The notes below the pieces were generated by a model, which saw only the letters and a list, made by a program, of their open reading frames with translations, did not search any database and had not been told where the DNA came from. The translations under genes and the position numbers were made by a program. DNA of 64,000 nucleotides from Chondrosia reniformis. Taxonomy: Eukaryota > Porifera > Demospongiae > Chondrillida > Chondrillidae. Positions 1 through 11,418 of this stretch are shown here, in pieces. The stretch lies in assembly GCA_947172415.1 (NCBI GenBank), contig OX359191.1, positions 8,355,130 through 8,419,129 of the forward strand, read 5' to 3'. Numbering within the stretch: position 1 is the first letter of the stretch; each line of letters opens with the position of its first letter.

Positions 1-24
1 CATACACTTAATGTACGTATACAG

Positions 25-1907
25 GCTGGGGTGGTTTCCCTTGGGTCCAAAGTTCCTGCTTCAGTCACCGCAGCTGAAGAGACTGACAGTTCATCTTCTC
101 ATCCTCCTTTTGGAAACACTTCCAGTGCCTCAAACTTAGAAAAGCTCCAAGTGCACCAGTTTACAAATCTCCTTGAAAACCTCTGCTTGGCTATAAAGAA
201 GGTTAACATGCCTCATCAGTACACTAGTGCCATTAGGCAAATATGTACAGTAGTTATGCTTATCAGTTGCGCAATTTGATTCAATGATTGCACAATGTAC
301 ATGTCTCTCTTTTGATCATCTCTAGTGGTATACTATGGTAGACTGTGATAAGAGTAGTACAACATATTACCTTTTGGAGTTGGTCACAGTGACCCTGCAG
401 TCCAGAGACATAAAGGAAGCTGTTGAGGAGTGTTCTCTCTTCTCCCAACAGCCATTAGAATGCTTGATGCAATATGCCTGTGAAGGTGTGTGGTATCTTA
501 TAAATAGAGAAATGAAAGTGTCAGACTTACTCAACTGTTGTGAACTGCCCCCCCCCCCAGGCTATTTGTCTGACCGTCCTTGTGAGCTACTGTGTGCCCT
601 CCTCCAGTTTGCCTCTTCAGTAGTGGAGAGTGGATCATCACTCAACTCTGTGCTGCTCCACTACCTGCCAAACCTCTTCGGTCCAAGTGAGTATACTCTA
701 AACATGGAAGTTCAAGTAATACACCTGCTAGATTATACTAATTGAATATTCTGTAGTCTTTGGAGTAAGAAGACATGAAGTTACCCTTAAAGTGCTGGAG
801 TACGGAGAGCTAGCCCTCCACTCAAGATTCCAGTAAGATGGCTGCCAGTTGTATATCCATGGTGTGTGTAGTGTTTGAATTACCACATTTTAGGGAACTA
901 TTGCTAACTCAAGGGTTGCAAGACGTAGCCAAAGTCTACTCCCTATTCCAGCCAGCCATATTGAAGTAGTAAGTGTCAGCGTGTCAACATTGTTAAGTTA
1001 ACTCCATTATGTACCAGGTCCCCCATTTATACCAGCTTTGGGCTGAAGGGGTAACCTTAGTAATAACAATAACAATGTACCTTTATACAGTATATAATAC
1101 CTTATAGTAGATAAGTGATGAATGGGTTTATTACACACAACTCTGGTATATGTCCTTACCTCACAGTGCCACTGAAAGATCTATAGCAGAGAAATGTGAA
1201 GCTGTGGCAGCTGCTATCGCTGTCATTAAGGAGGTCCTGCAGCGTGTCTCCTCATCAGTAGGTGATGTGGACAATGGTGAGGCGCAGAGTGAGTCTCTCT
1301 TGTCAGTTGACCCTCCTTCTCTGAGTGACCCGGAGACAACTGCTTCAGTAATAGCAGCAGATGGGGATTTCCCTTCAGAACCAACTTCAGAGGATGTGGA
1401 ACAGGATAAAGCAATGAGACATGATATTCTCTTGAAACTTCTCCAGTTGGCTTGCTCAATGGTAAGAGCCTGGTATCTTCAGTGATGGTAGCCATTTTAA
1501 GTATATGGATGCATATACAGTACTTGAAGTTGTGATCAAGTATCAAGTATTAGATATCTTAGTATGTTTGTTCTCTACATGACAGATAAAGAATGGCGAT
1601 GACATTAAGTTTATCTTCAAGAGTGAGCTACCTAAACTGTTTTATCAGAGCTACTCGCTGTCACACCTTTACAGACAATCAGACATTCAAAGGTAATCTT
1701 TACTGAATTGTGTATCTGTATTTGTATACGTGTATATCTGTATCTAAGAAATAAGTATTTTTATGCAGATTTTGTAAGAATAAATTGTTAATTCCCTATT
1801 GCCTGTTCTAACTGTCTTCACTATAGGTTTGTGGCAGCCCCACCCAGCCCCCCCGGGAATGCTTTAGCTCTGAATGTAGACAAACGGAAGGTGTGTCGTA
1901 CATACAG

Positions 1908-1941
<34 letters not shown>

Positions 1942-4900
1942 CGTAATGAGGAGTTTGTTCTTATGTTTATATAGTTTGCTGAGAGTGTTCTTCAAGTTGC
2001 TATCAAAGCAACAGACAAGGACGTGTCTAGTCCCTTTAAAATACTAGCAATACTGGTCCCCAAAATGGTATAAGCACTTCCTCCAATGTGTGACTGCATG
2101 ATTGTGATCTATAGCTACTAAGCTATATCTGCTACTGGGGCTATCATTTTATTGCCTGTTGTTTTAGAATAAGAATTTCAAAGGGATGGGCTTTCCAGAT
2201 GAAGAAAGAGCTATGTTGTTAACAGAAGTCTTCAAAATGACTTCAGGTACTACTAGGCACAGAACATGTTAATAGAATAAGGATTTCTTCTAACTGCGTC
2301 AAACGTATCTTTTGAGAGGACATCTAGACACTCAAAATATTTGAAAGCAGGGCCACTCAAAATTTTGATATCCACATTTAGTTTTACTATACTGCATTCT
2401 CTAACTGGTTGCCTTTACAGATGTTCTTGACCGTGGTGGGGATGTTGAGGGGCTGATCTCTCATGGGCTGGACCTGGTGTCCCTAGTGCTGGTAGAGGGA
2501 TTTGATATGGAGGAATTGAGGGAGTTCTTACAACAAATGTTTAAGCAACTCTCCAAAAGCTCCCAGTCATCCATCCTTTTTTACCTACACGTGAGTATGT
2601 GTAGACTAAATTTGTCAGTTTATTATTATTCTCAATGTTCTAAATGTATTTTGTGCTAAAATATAATTTTATTCCAATTTGTCTGATTAATGCTCCTTAT
2701 GAAAAATCTAATACGCCATTTTCCTACATGCTATGCCTACTCTGTAAAAAAGCCTATAGGGAACTAAACCTGGAGAGAGCTTTGGATGAAGATACAGTAG
2801 TCTTTTCTTTTCTTTCTTCTTTTCTTCTCTTTCTTCTTCTGCTCCACTGGGCCACTTGGTTACTTATGAGTTTCTTTTTACTGTCTACATACTATCTGCT
2901 ATACTGTCTTACTCTATTTAGCACTCTGCTAATGCAATGCTAAGTTTTGTCCCTGACCAAGAAAAGATCTCAGTGAGAGAGCTCTTCAGAAAACTGATGC
3001 AGAAAGGGAAGAGGAATGTCAGTGACCTGTACACATAGTTCTGTCTGCTTCATGTGATGACCACATGTAGTGTTTCTCTTCTGCAGGAGATCCGTGTAAT
3101 GTACCACATTGCATCTGAAGCATTCTGCCAACCAAAGTATCATTTTGCCAGAAATTGCCTTTATCAATTTGGAGAAGGAAATATGTCAGCAAGGAATTTC
3201 ATACTTCTAACTGATGTAAATGCCTATGTCTACATACATATGTACACTTCCTGTATACAGTCGTCCCACAATTTGGGTATCTGATGTATGTAGCTACATA
3301 CATGCGTACATTAATGTGTATATCTCTTCTCCAACTCCCTAATAAGCAATCATAGTAATGACCAGGATATGTATATTGTTGATATTCACTTATATTATGT
3401 AATTATTGTATTCATGCACTTTTAAGCAAGATGGCTACTTTTCAGCTGGTCCTTCATTGTTCTATATGTATAGCCATTGGCTCATCTAACAGTTGGTACA
3501 CACAGGACATATGTATGTATGTGTCTTATATTATGTGGTCCCTTTCTGTCGGTCAAGGTGCTGATTTCTGTCTTGAGACTAGAACCAGGACCTAAGAAGA
3601 GAATTGATCATGAAACTGAGTTAGAAGAAGACCCAGAGGAAAGAGAAAAGAGAATTAAAGCAGATCTTGAAAGAAATGAAGTTACCTCTAAACTCTTGAG
3701 TGGTTGTTTGAAGGAGCTCCAGAAGGGTGTGCAGGAGCAGTAAGTCACTGCAATGGTGATTGTTACTTTTACCTACGTAGGTGTTCTTTCAGAATTGATC
3801 ATCTTTGATTGATATTTCTTTAAGATTTTCAAAAGAAATATGTTTCTCTGTCTCAAAGCAAGCCTCTCTAATTATGCTCTTCAGGTGAGCCTGTGAACAA
3901 CCATCCATTTTACAATCACTTGTTTGTCAACTGCATGACCTTGGTCTTGCACTGTAGAACTTTATTTTGGGAAGAAATGCCTTCTCTCCATGACCTGAGT
4001 CAAGAGGAAATTCAGCAGCAGTTCAACTCCAAGATTCCAGTGAGTATACTGGAGAATGACAACCTGATGGAACGCTTGACTACAGCTGCCACAAGGCTAG
4101 AACACTTGCAGGTAGTACAGCATCTCACTCAATCATAGAGTGTCTCTCTCCTTACTATCTGGATTGCCATATCTGTATAGTTACCTCGTTATAAGAGCTT
4201 GAAGACCTACCTGTCAGGGATATTGCAGGAGCTGATTCGAACTGAGCAACAGATGAATAAATGTGCTAAAACTGGTAAGTCTATACTGCAGTAGAAGAAA
4301 CATCTATATTGTCACAACGTTAGCTGTGCATTAAAAGTCCAAAGTAGCTAGACACCAAATTGCATCTTTAAAATTCATTGAAGGACAAACTATCTCAGAA
4401 ATAGGCTTTTTGGAAGGAAATGTCTACTTTTTATTCATGTGCTGTTGCACTCTGATGTTGGTCTCCTATATTATTGTGGTACGTAGAAGGTTTGGATGCA
4501 CTTGTATTCACTGATGTACATGTAGGCTTGGAAGGTATATCAGAAGAACTTGAGTGTCACATTAGGGAGTTGCCATGGAACAGATCCTACTATGGTAGAC
4601 TGCTCAGCTGTGGATACAAGGAAGCCATCTGGAGAAAGGTTGGCCCAGCAACTCTATCTTTGTACCAATTTATTTTGCCTCCACTGTCTGCAGGGAGTCA
4701 CTTGCACCATCACCACAAATGGGTCCTTCAGTCTTCAGGAAAACCTACGACAGTCTCTGTTAGCCTGCTTCCAGCAGTACTCTGAACTCCTGCTTAATAT
4801 GGCCGTCACCCATGTGAGTCCTGTGATATGTGATCTGTCCTGGGGTGCTGTAACAGTCAAACAAAATTTGTAGATCTTCCTTCCAACACTATTAAACCAA

Positions 4901-7900
4901 TGCCTGGCAGCTAATACACTTTGTATATGTACATACATTATATACATTTAGTGCATATTTTAACCTTTCTATATTATATGTTTGTATGTTGCTTCATATT
5001 ACTGTAGGTACATATAGATGAAGATATGGTAGAATCCAATAAGCTGTTTTCAGAAGAACTGACTTTGTCAGAACTGAAGGTTGCTATACTGTAACCATTT
5101 AATTCCTAAACTAATACCATAGTTTACATGTACATACCTACTTACCGCTTCTCCACATTGTTAGGGTCGAAGGGCCTTAGCTCTCAAGACTATAGATCAG
5201 AGACTTGGGGCTAATAAGGAAGGGGAATTCCAGGAGAGAAAGGTTTACAATGACCCATTTTCTTAACATACCTACTGTAACTCGTAGCCCATCTACATTG
5301 CTGTAGATTGCTCTGCTAATGAAGGAAGATGAAATTGAATCCAATTTAGAGTCGCAGGTATACAAGTTTATACTTCTAGGAAACTCTGTCCGTTATTGTT
5401 GACATTTTATTTGTGATAGGCTAAGCAGCCGCTTAAACCACAAGTGTTTAAATGTGTATTTAACACAACGTTTGTACAGTGCATGAGGTGAGTTGCTATA
5501 AATTACTCGTGAATCCAAGAACAATTGCATTTCATTGAGTATACATTACGTATATATGTACTACGTATACTGTTGAAAGTGATTGAAATAATTTTTATAA
5601 TTTTTCCAATTTCTCTCCTTCCTTTGGTTAGTTGCTGTGGTCCCCAAATTATTGGTTGCTATGCACCAAATGGAGAACATTGTGAACGACCATTAGAGGT
5701 AGGATTTTGCCTTAACGTGATCCATGAATGCAATTATCAGCTTTTTCCTCTAGATTGGTGTACGTTGTGACAGCGGGTTCATTAGCATTTACGACTCCAC
5801 TGGTACAGAGATCGAGAATACTGAAGTTCTCTTTTGTGAAGAAGGTCAATATAGATAAATCTTACCTTTGTTCTTCCTGGCACTATACATACACGTGACT
5901 AATCTGTCTCCCCATGTATATAGGACTCTATGTCTTCAGATCCTATACAAATGGCCATCCTTTTGATACTTCTCAGGTATGTATTGCTTGTACATATAAA
6001 GCCTTTACATTCAGTCTCGTCTAGCTAGACCCTCCACTTTCCTATAAAGGTGTGGGCCTCCATGTTTTCTGAGTTGCTGAAGGAGCCAATGGTTCCTGCT
6101 ATCATCATCCCAGAATGCCATCCTAATGAGTGTACATGGAAACTGTTACGCCAGTCCCTGCCAGCTGAGGTCACAGGCAGTATACTGACGTGTCAGCACG
6201 ACATTTCAGCTGAATGGCGCAGCTATTTTGACCTCAGGTGTGAATTGTAGGGGTATTTAGGTAAGATGTTTATCATCATAACAATTCTTCCATCTTGCAA
6301 TTTAGACCAGAGAGAATCCACTGTGGTCAGGATATTGTGCTGAATCCACAGTTTGCCATATCTTCTGGAGGCGGAGCCATTCCACAACTTTTACAGAGGC
6401 AGAGGTCAAGATTGAACAAGGTAATGTCTTATTTCCTTATTTGGCATTGCATCTACTATTCCTGAGATGTGCATTGTTTGCAGGATTTGGCTGGAATGAT
6501 GTTTGATTTTGTGATGCAAGATCTGTTGACTGATCCTGAAATGCAAGATTTCCGGTTAGTCTAATAAAGTTATTTAATAAAATAACAATTTCTTTCACTC
6601 CAACCTTCATGCTTAGATTTCTTGGAAAGACTATATCTCTGTACATTAGTAAACTGGTACAGACAGGTGTTAAAAGTGTTGAGATTATCATGTCCAACTT
6701 TGACCACATGAAATGGAAGAAAACTGCTGGATCTAGATCATCCTTCTCTGTGAGTGGTACTGTAATTGCCTGGATACTGAATAAATGATCTGTTGATGTA
6801 CAAATGCAGGCCTCAAGCATTTGACTAGCTAAAGCATAAAATATTAATAATTATTTTCCATGACTGAACTATTCCAATCTTTCTACTTTATTTGCTAATA
6901 GGATAACACTAAGGAAGATATAGTTTTACAGATTCAACAGTTTATTGATGTACATGTAGAGAATTGGTTGGAGACTTGCGTGCCAGAGGAGTTCCTTCAG
7001 AATTCCCCCAAACAATCCATTGAACTAAAGGTACCACATCAGTACTAGTTTTATCTGTATCAAATCTACTATTAATACAATATGTACACATGCATATGTA
7101 TATTAACTCACAAAACCTGAGGCATTCTGATAGATAGAAACCGGTTAGTATGAATTACATTTGAAAGTACTACGTAATATACACTTACTTTTCATGTATA
7201 GAATTTTCTAGCAAAGACTTCTAATAGGAGTATTCTTCAAAGCTCAAAGGTATTGTATTTAGTATACTGCACTATATGTATGTAGTGTATACTGTAGTGT
7301 ACATATGTATAAGATTGATGTACCTATGTTGTTTCTTCTTAGCTTAATGGACTCACAGCACTGATTCAAGATCAGTTAGTGTATTATAGAATTCAAGATT
7401 TACCATTTTCTTTCCAAGAAGAGTTGATGCACTGGATCTTCAACAATGAGGACAGGTGACTTATGTGGTTCTAATCTAATGTGGTTGAATCTATCACTGT
7501 TGATACTGATGTAAATCTAAGGTGGTTGAATCTATCACTATTGATACTGATTTAAATCTAATGTGGTTGAATCTATCACTATTGATACTGATTTAAATCT
7601 AATGTGGTTGAATCTATCACTATTGATACTGATGTAAATCTAATGTGATTGAATCTATCACTATTGATACTGATTTAAATCTAATGTAGTTTTCCATTTT
7701 TAAAACCATTTTGTGTAGAGTTTGGAGGTACAGAGGAGGTCGTGACAATTGTGAGACTTTAGCTCACTATATGAGGTTCATTGGCAAAGGTACATGTCTC
7801 TATGACTGTATTGCACGTGTCTCTGAAGAATCACTGAGTTGAAATGTCATGAATGTTGAAGAAAGGAAAATAAAAGGAAGAATTTGCCATAATATATAGT

Positions 7901-9630
7901 TCATTCTCTCCCTAAAAGATTCAAGTGGACCAGGTCCTCAGAAGAAGATTTATCCCGGAATGGTGGTTTTCTTCTTGTTGAATCCTGAAAGACAACCAAA
8001 GGTGATTATATCAGGTGATCTAAGGTTGACATGACAACCACATGGTTTTGGTTGTCATGGTAATAGCATATGTTGTTCTTGGCCTCATCTTGTGAGCTTG
8101 CAAATGTAGCAAGACATATTATATCACTCTTGTATGTGTACGTATATGTAGATTGGTGATGTTGTTGCATATGCCGTTGGTGAAGTGATCGAGGGACATT
8201 CTCAACCGTCTGCTGATAGTATTTCAGTAACCCCATTCTATAAACCAAAATCCAAGTGTTATGAAGTGGTTACAGCCTGGGTCCATCCAAAGTATGTTTG
8301 TTGCCTTGTACTGATCAACTTGCTCACTTAGCAGACACATTTAATAAATTATCAATTTAAAATTTGTTTAACTCATCACCTGGATGATAATGTATGTAGA
8401 ATGCTTTTTTGGCATACGTATTTAGACTCTACTGTTCTACTTTCCCTCCTTTTGAAGCTTCAGACAGCTAAGACTGGGAGTTAATATGTACATGGATATA
8501 ACCAAAAGAGGTAGGCGACAATTTCCACTTACTGTATCTACTAATAATATCTGAAGCAATGAAATTATTAAGTGCATGCATGGAATTGATGTATGTATTC
8601 ATATCATAGAAGAATACATTTACATATGCACAGTGTGTGTATATGTAATTCTGTGAATCCAGCTCCAGCTAATCTCATTATGTGTGACATGCTCTTGGGG
8701 AGTGTCGAGAAGATCATTCAAAGCAACGTAGTTCTGCGGTTATTAAAGCGTCTTCATCTTGTTCCTCTGATTGTGATTCACAGAGACAAATCTTATCAAG
8801 TGCAAACAGAGGTATTTGAATAATCTAACACACCATTTCTTACATGCATGCTACTTAGAATAAAGGCCTATAGGGAACTAAACCTAATGAGAGCTTTGGA
8901 TGAGGATACAAGAGTTTTCTCTTCTCCACTAGGCCAGACAGCTGTTTCTGAGAATTCCACCCTTCATCAGTGACCCTGGTAATCTTTGTCTTCTTCTTGA
9001 TCTTTTGTGAGTCCTGAACTACCAGTAATCTTCATCACTCACATCACCATATTTGCACGAAATTATTAACTTCAGTTATTTATTTTAAGTATTAAGTGTA
9101 GTTATATGTACATACGAATATAATAGTGTTTTTATTTCTCTAGATGGGACATTTGGAGCAATTTGAGAGAATAGTGTACAGGGCATGGCCTATAAGGTGT
9201 GCATTATGGATACACTCCTGGATAGCTGTGCTTTTGAAGGGGCAAAAACAATAGTTATAAAGTTACTATATATCAGTTGTCAACAGGTGTCCTTAAACTA
9301 ATGTGTATGTAGGTAGTTTTTCTAAAATTATACAGTAGATGTTTTTAAATGGTGTGAATTAAAAGTACTTAGATCAATTATTTTGTAATTTTCTCATAAA
9401 TGAGTGTATATACAAACGTACAATGTACATCTGTAAAAAGATTTTAATTGTTTGTTATATGTACATATATCTATGCCAATCCGAAGATTGATTTGATATA
9501 CTGCAGAACCCCTGCAGATCCTTTTGATCCAAATGTTTCTGTAATAGGCCCGGAGACAGACTTAGATAATTTCTTGGTAGACATTACAGATACTAACCAC
9601 TCCAGGCCAACTTCAAAGTCTCCTCTTTGA
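25..9630 (+). CDS. Large multi-exon gene, 5' partial, product not recognised; possible GNAT-like C-terminal segment
   Basis: A chain of about 30 short exons can be joined with matching phase from an acceptor at 24 to a stop at 9630, so I treat it as one gene cut at its 5' end. The early part (exons near 25-3200) is leucine-rich and helical, like an armadillo/HEAT-type scaffold. A charged stretch follows near 3560-5360 that may form coiled coil (LEEDPEEREKRIKADLER). A cysteine-containing middle part lies near 5630-6430. Near 7930-8820 the protein reads PGMVVFLLNP..AYAVGEV..AWVHPNFRQLRLGVNMY, which resembles the core of a GNAT N-acetyltransferase. The last exon (9507-9630) encodes TPADPFDPN and ends SKSPL. 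I compared it from memory with FANCI and found no match. It could be two adjacent genes, but I found no internal stop or new start that forces a split. Several introns carry dispersed repeats. Confidence 0.6.
1909..1940. repeat. TA microsatellite in an intron
   Basis: An uninterrupted run of alternating T and A of about 30 bases lies between two exons of the first gene. A similar run occurs near 63741-63764. Confidence 0.9.
2272..2335 (+). repeat. Dispersed repeat family 2, copy in an intron
   Basis: The block GGATTTCTTCTAACTGCGTC followed by an AAC..TATCTTT segment recurs at 36479-36522 and, with small changes, at 34442-34495. All three copies lie in introns. Confidence 0.6.
2735..2860 (+). 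repeat. Dispersed repeat family 1, copy in an intron
   Basis: This intronic stretch shares the blocks CCTATAGGGAACTAAACC, GAGCTTTGGATGAAGATAC and a ..CTGGGCCA.. end with copies near 8858-9005 and, in the opposite orientation, at 28572-28768, 31650-31800, 31835-31960, 56795-56870 and 59545-59660. It looks like a short interspersed or MITE-like element. I see no coding capacity. Confidence 0.7.
7473..7690 (+). repeat. Tandem repeat, about 41-bp unit, five copies, in an intron
   Basis: The unit begins AATCTAATGTGGTTGAATCT and continues ATCACTATTGATACTGATT. It repeats about five times with few changes and fills most of an intron between the exons ending GG(R) and starting VWRYRGG of the first gene. 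Confidence 0.92.
8858..9005 (+). repeat. Dispersed repeat family 1, fuller copy
   Basis: This intronic copy runs from GGCCTATAGGGAACTAAACC through AGCTTTGGATGAGGATAC and GGCCAGACAGCTG to GAATTCCACCCTTCATCAG. It joins the two halves of the family seen separately elsewhere, so it helps define the consensus. Confidence 0.75.
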
Positions 9631-10902
9631 GCACAGCAACCTTGAATATCTACATGGTAAAAGGAAATGTGTATACATCAATCTTAGCAGTTGCTGAAAT
9701 TAATATTATTATAAAAGTAAATGTTAGATTTATAAATAGTACTTGTAATCATGGAAGTCCACTTGTACATACATATATTGTTATACATAGGCAGCTAGCT
9801 ATATAAATGGATCATATACATATATACGTATATGCATGTAGCACCACATGTATTATAACTTACACCACTGTCTATCCTTAATATTTTCAAGCTCAAGTTT
9901 GTTTTGCAACTCAGGTACAGAGTATGCATTTGATAAATCTTGCTTATTTGCCAATATCAACAAAGGAACTCCAGCTAAACCGTCTTCTTTGAGGATAGCC
10001 TTAATTTCATCTTTGGAATAGTCCAACCTCTCTCTATCGTTGCTGTCAACCACAAATACAAGGCCTGTACAATTTTGATAGTAATGTCTCCAGAGAGGTC
10101 TCTATATAGATGAAACATCAATTCTAAATTTCTCTGTATTTACGTTGCCAGTAAAAAGTGGCAATGCCTAGTAGGGATTATGCATATGATTATTTGCAGT
10201 TTGATCATAACTACATATTGAAGTCTTACATCAAAGATACAGTCTATACGTGTAGCTTCAAATGGCCATGTATCATATTTGCTTTTAATTACTGACTTAC
10301 CACTTTGTCTCTTCCTCCAACATCCCAACATGTAATAGTGCAATTTTTATGATGCACCTCTTCCACATTAAAACCTGCGAGTAGAAATAGAGTATCAAAT
10401 TACATTCCTTAAATAACTGATGAATGCTTTGAGGTGTAATAATATCTTACCAATAGTAGGTATTGTGGTAACTACTTGGCCCATTTTCATCTTATATAGT
10501 AGCGTGGTCTTGCCAGCAGCATCCAAACCTGAAGCAGTTTCGTATATCGACACCAGAAATGGTAGAGTATGTGCTTAGGATTCCGTGGAAGTAGCTAACG
10601 TTATAGTTTATAAGAGCTTATATATCACAGACCAGTTTAATCTATTCAAAGACTTTCTATCAGCCATGGGCTACCTGCAACTCATGGTCCATACAATTAT
10701 AGGTCTAGTCTATAGTTAAGTACGCATTATTACTTTATTTTAATAGAAGAAAGAACACTATAGATATATGTACGCCGCTTTCTAAAGGTAATCAGGATTC
10801 ATTGAAGTACAGTTTCAATAAATAAATCATTTAATGGAACTCACCTATCATAATGATTCTTACGGGTTCCGATTTGTAATATCTGGCAAGAAGTCCTCCC
10901 AT
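9471..10902 (-). CDS. Arf/Arl-family small GTPase
   Basis: Five exons join in phase: 10845-10902, 10451-10528, 10301-10374, 9864-10101 and 9471-9649. The product is about 205 residues. It starts MGGLLARYY, so glycine 2 could be myristoylated as in Arf proteins. The nucleotide-binding motifs are present: P-loop GLDAAGKTT, effector region TIPTIGFNVE, WDVGG, NKQD and a late CCAQRGD in place of the usual (C/S)A(T/K)xGDG. Arf-family proteins act in membrane traffic at the Golgi and endosomes, with the GTP form bound to membranes. Two things are odd. The residue after WDVGG is arginine where Arf proteins carry the catalytic glutamine. The protein also runs about 35-40 residues past the usual end (after GLEWLVS). 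The last exon overlaps the last exon of the + strand neighbour completely. I cannot assign it to a named Arl subgroup. Confidence 0.9.
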
Positions 10903-11418
10903 ATCGTTGTTACCCTGCTAATTGACAACTATTCTTAGAAAAATTCGTGGATGCTCTTATATAAATAGCTACATGACCAACGTATTTCAGGACAAGTAGT
11001 TCAATATGACGTGGCCTCGGAAGTGGCGGATTTATAGAGTCTCGCCTATATAGTCCAGACCTGACCTCCATTTTTGTATAGTCATAATGGGGTTGCCAGC
11101 TCAGATTTCTGGTAAGCTGAGACTCTAGTACCTCCAGTCACACCCTTTCTACACTAACCACATCCCAATCCATACCTCAATGGCACTCTTTCCATCTTGA
11201 CCATGCACACCCAACTGCATATTTATATACATAACCACTTATAAAATAAGTATTGTGTCTTAAACCTTATATGCATTCATCATATAAGCAAATATATATG
11301 ACAGTCCAACAGAAGCAATTTTCATGAAATATGAGTTAAATATCTTCAACTTTCATGCAATACAAAACTACAATTACTGAAACCATATAGAAACAGTCCT
11401 TTATACATGTCTACTCTA
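10903..11418. other. Short intergenic stretch
   Basis: This is the upstream region of the Arf-like gene and the downstream region of the Ig gene. I see no convincing gene. A possible tiny + strand exon, ATG at 11087 followed by a donor near 11109, has no partner exons I can find. Confidence 0.6.

Noticed and set aside
25..9630. Identity as FANCI
   Set aside because: The start looked like a long helical-repeat protein, but no segment matched FANCI as I know it, so I left the gene unnamed.
11087..11109. Tiny + strand exon MGLPAQIS with a splice donor
   Set aside because: No following exon in phase could be found, and the codons are too few to judge.
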